From the NCBI GenBank assembly GCA_963575745.1, contig CAUYUJ010003625.1, forward strand, positions 184,501 to 248,500: a DNA stretch of 64,000 nucleotides. Reading direction: 5' to 3'. The DNA comes from Prorocentrum cordatum (taxonomy: Eukaryota; Sar; Dinophyceae; Prorocentrales; Prorocentraceae). A model generated the notes under the pieces. It did not search any database. It saw only the letters and a program-made list of their open reading frames with translations, and was not told the origin of the DNA. Position numbers and translations under genes: made by a program. Positions 62,170-64,000 of the stretch are shown in pieces (the stretch's first letter is position 1; each line of letters begins with the position of its first letter).

Positions 62170-63210
62170 TCAGATATAAGGGATTATCCATGGCTTCCCC
62201 GCAAGATTGCACTGACAAGTGTGACTTGGCAAGATCCCAATCAACTGGACGTTGTGGGTAGGAGGGATCCTGCCATTGCGGCCTGCTGTCATGACGATGT
62301 CGTCCGCCGAACGCCACACTGGAATATTGTCCCGAATCAAATTCTTCAGACTGACCATGAGCAGGAGCTCGGAATCCATGCGTAAACCAGATTGGATTCT
62401 ATTGTCACCAGGAAGGCATGGGCATCCATGTACAAACTGCCTGCCCCTTTTCGCATTGGTGCCGTCGGCGCGACAGGATATACCTATACTGCGAATACTC
62501 GGTGTAGTCTCCCATTGAGTTTCATGAATGAAATACCGAGACGCCTCAGGTTCTGATAAGTCAGTGGTCCTCATATATAGGGATTCTGGGCACCCGATGC
62601 GAGGGCTGCTATGCCCGTTGGACGGGCGGATGAAGTAGGTGTCGTAAGTCGTATCAGAATACCTCATCTGCTTGATATGCAGCCTGTTCTTTCTTCATTC
62701 CAGACTCATCTATCACGCCGATGAGCTCCAAGACAGCATAGGCCTGATACGCCCAGCGATTGTGTTTAAGCAAGCGACGTACCACGTCGAGATTCTTATG
62801 ATGGTAGTTTTCTCGCCCGTCTGCGGGCCATGCGTTGAGTAGCTGCGATGAGTCTGCCCAGCCGTCGAACTCGTCGTTGGACGCAACTTCACGAACGCAT
62901 CGCACTGAAAAGCAACATTATGAAATGGTTTATGACGGAAGGCTGTTGTCAGCCACTCAGACACCACGCGTTGTCCTCCGCACTGGAACCTCGGCCTGCG
63001 AATATTGTCCGTGGCGAGGGCGTTCTTCAAATATGCCTTTCCTGAATCCAACGCGAGGACCGGGCGTTTCCGCGGGATGTTGCGCGCTGATTGACGCGCG
63101 CGTGCACCTTCGTCAGAATGGGCAGCAGTGTCCATGATGTTGCACTGCGCAACCATGTAGCGACCAGATCCATCATCACTTCGCGGATGATATGCTGGAT
63201 TGATATTCAT
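62170..63210 (-). pseudogene. RNA 2'-phosphotransferase (Tpt1/KptA)-like domain in element B
   Basis: Frame 62713-63210 has SEWLTTAFRHKPFHN, resembling the L-R-H motif of the Tpt1 N-terminal lobe. The next frame (62654-62905) has FDGWADSSQLLNAW, like the G-W-V..dLL segment. Frame 62170-62667 has FIRPSNGHSSPRIG (R-x-x-x-G-H-S), RYFIHETQWETTPSI, FVHGCPCLPGDNRIQSGLR, and finally DIVMTAGRNGRIPP. This order, R..GHS, HxT..W..I, H.....SG.R, ILT-x-G-x-x-G-x-x-P, matches Tpt1/KptA, enzymes that remove a 2'-phosphate from RNA with NAD+. Two frameshifts lie inside. That the element once encoded the enzyme is inference. Confidence 0.6.
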
Positions 63211-63954
63211 GCGGTTGCCTGGACAGGTTGCCCCGCTGGACTGTTAGCAGGTTGCCCCGCAGGACGCGGGGCAGCCTTTGACGCTGGCGCTGCAAACGCT
63301 GCTGCGCCACAGCCGATGCAGTCGCACCAGCGGAACCTCTGGGCGTCCTTGGAGCTCCATGCGGGGTACTGATGTCGAAGTCCTGTTGTTTCTTCTCCCT
63401 GGTGTTGTAGGCCTCGATATCCTGGCCCCTGGGCACTGCTTTTGGTACCTTTGGCGTAATGGCAAGGAGCTTCTCGGCATGCCTCGTGGAAGATGCACCC
63501 CTTGTTCCTGCCTCCAAAGTAGGCGTCCAACCTGACCTGTGTCCGACCAGGTGTAGGGCCGCGACGTGGAACAGAATCCTTTGGGGTAGGCTTACCGGTG
63601 CCCTGGAATCTGGCTGCCGCCGCGGCCACTGCTGGCCCTCTAGATCGTTGTCGACCAGCGCGTTGCTCAGCAGGTTGCCCCTCATATCTCTTGATGTCCC
63701 CGGGATTAGGATCATCGCCCGGGCCCTGGCGCTTCTTCTTCTTCTTGAGCTGAGGGCGATCAGGTCCAAGAGATGGGCGTATTGAGCCAGCATCAGAATC
63801 AGAAGACGAAGGGAAGTTCGATAGTTTCTGGCTTCGGTTTGGGCGCTGCCTTTGCCGTGGCTCCTGCCAGTGCCCCAGAAGAAAGCCGACGATAACGTTC
63901 TATGGGGCCCTGGCCAGGATTCAGATATTCACCGCCTGGCCTTCTGAAAGCCAT
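63207..63954 (-). pseudogene. Start of the element B polyprotein (Gag N-terminus)
   Basis: The ATG at 63952-63954 opens MAFRRPGGEYLNPGQGP. The frame ends near 63,810 and coding continues in the next one (SDSDAGSIRPSLGPDRPQ, then KKKKRQGPGDDPN and YEGQPAEQ). The frame 63207-63629 adds a basic Gly/Pro region, CIFHEACREAPCHYAKGTK and WCDCIGCGAAAF, and two PAGQP copies from family-B repeats. It is the earliest coding sequence seen for element B, so the start choice is plausible, although the 5' LTR is not in view. Confidence 0.5.
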
Positions 63955-64000
63955 GTTCTGAATAGGAACTTTGCGTGGCTTTCCTTTCCCGCCAAGTACT

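Larger units (their letters stand above)
56155..63683. repeat. Family-B micro-repeat: 14-base GC palindrome, about 17 copies
   Basis: The two common forms are GCAGGTTGCCCCGC and GCAGGTGCCCCTGC. Copies or close variants start at 56155, 57413, 58189, 58808, 58998, 59266, 59627, 60384, 60442, 60497, 61003, 61658, 61831, 61986, 63223, 63247 and 63670. Many can pair GCAGG with CCTGC. On the minus strand they encode AGQPA, AGAPA or RGNL depending on phase. None was found in the integrase-RT half of element B or elsewhere in the window. Confidence 0.8.
51416..63954 (-). mobile_element. Element B: giant Ty1/copia-like retrotransposon with Tpt1-like and methyltransferase-like domains
   Basis: The minus-strand order is Gag start (63,954), Tpt1/KptA-like (63.1-62.2 kb), Pro-rich linker, RING-like (61.1-60.5 kb), protease (60.4-59.2 kb), methyltransferase-like segments (59-56.8 kb), zinc finger, pre-integrase and integrase (56.2-55 kb), linker, RT and RNase H (53.1-51.4 kb). 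Integrase before RT places it in Ty1/copia. Stops and frameshifts occur about every 0.5-1 kb. Family-B micro-repeats fill the 56-64 kb half. Confidence 0.75.

Noticed and set aside
1-64000. tRNA, rRNA or dinoflagellate spliced-leader genes.
   Set aside because: I looked for the spliced-leader core (TTTTGGCTCAAG) and for tRNA-like GGTTCRANNCC boxes with matching arms and found no convincing case. GGTTCC-like strings near 40.9-41.0 kb are part of a degenerate repeat.

Overview
The window looks like nuclear DNA from a dinoflagellate (Symbiodiniaceae or a relative). The reasons are the retroelement repertoire (Ty1/copia-like polyproteins with dinoflagellate-style Gag, CCCH fingers, RING-like and methyltransferase-like insertions, and a LINE), long trinucleotide arrays, GC-rich 70-95 bp satellites, and the fact that all convincing coding sequence lies on one strand (minus). 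I found no host housekeeping gene, rRNA, tRNA or spliced-leader gene. The species is inferred from family resemblance, not from a marker gene.

Layout from low to high coordinates. (1) 1-17,681: element A, a very large Ty1/copia-like element read right to left. Its order is N-terminal Gag/coiled coil, Gag core, CCCH nucleocapsid, aspartic protease, truncated integrase, reverse transcriptase and RNase H, followed by more than 7 kb of extra coding sequence with a methyltransferase-like domain and unrecognised domains. Its coding sequence is studded with short hairpins. (2) 17.7-20.9 kb: GC-rich repeats, then a 2.7 kb CAT/CAG satellite with a hidden period of about 420-560 bp. (3) 21.2-29.65 kb: a LINE. 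ORF1 has a RanBP2-type finger and coiled coils. ORF2 has RNase H, then endonuclease, RT, C2H2 fingers and a methyltransferase-like domain. It is broken by homopolymer frameshifts. (4) 29.7-42.4 kb: non-coding DNA with ATCGG-rich tracts, GTG/GTA arrays, three tandem families (73, about 90 and about 80 bp) and two A-rich islands. (5) 42.4-51 kb: a fourth satellite of about 90 bp in three blocks, enclosing a truncated copia-like Gag-protease fragment (element C) and a short zinc-finger-like remnant. (6) 51.4-63.95 kb: element B, a second giant Ty1/copia-like element: Gag, an RNA 2'-phosphotransferase (Tpt1/KptA)-like domain, RING-like domain, protease, two methyltransferase-like segments, zinc finger, integrase, RT and RNase H. 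It carries a different, sequence-conserved 14-base micro-repeat.

The points I rate highest are the two families of micro-palindromes embedded in coding sequence (family A has variable but complementary stems, often with one bulged base and a 3-base loop), the Tpt1/KptA-like domain inside a retroelement, and a shared methyltransferase-like module in one LINE and two copia-like elements. Most element ORFs carry stops or frameshifts, so these copies look inactive unless some breaks are assembly errors.
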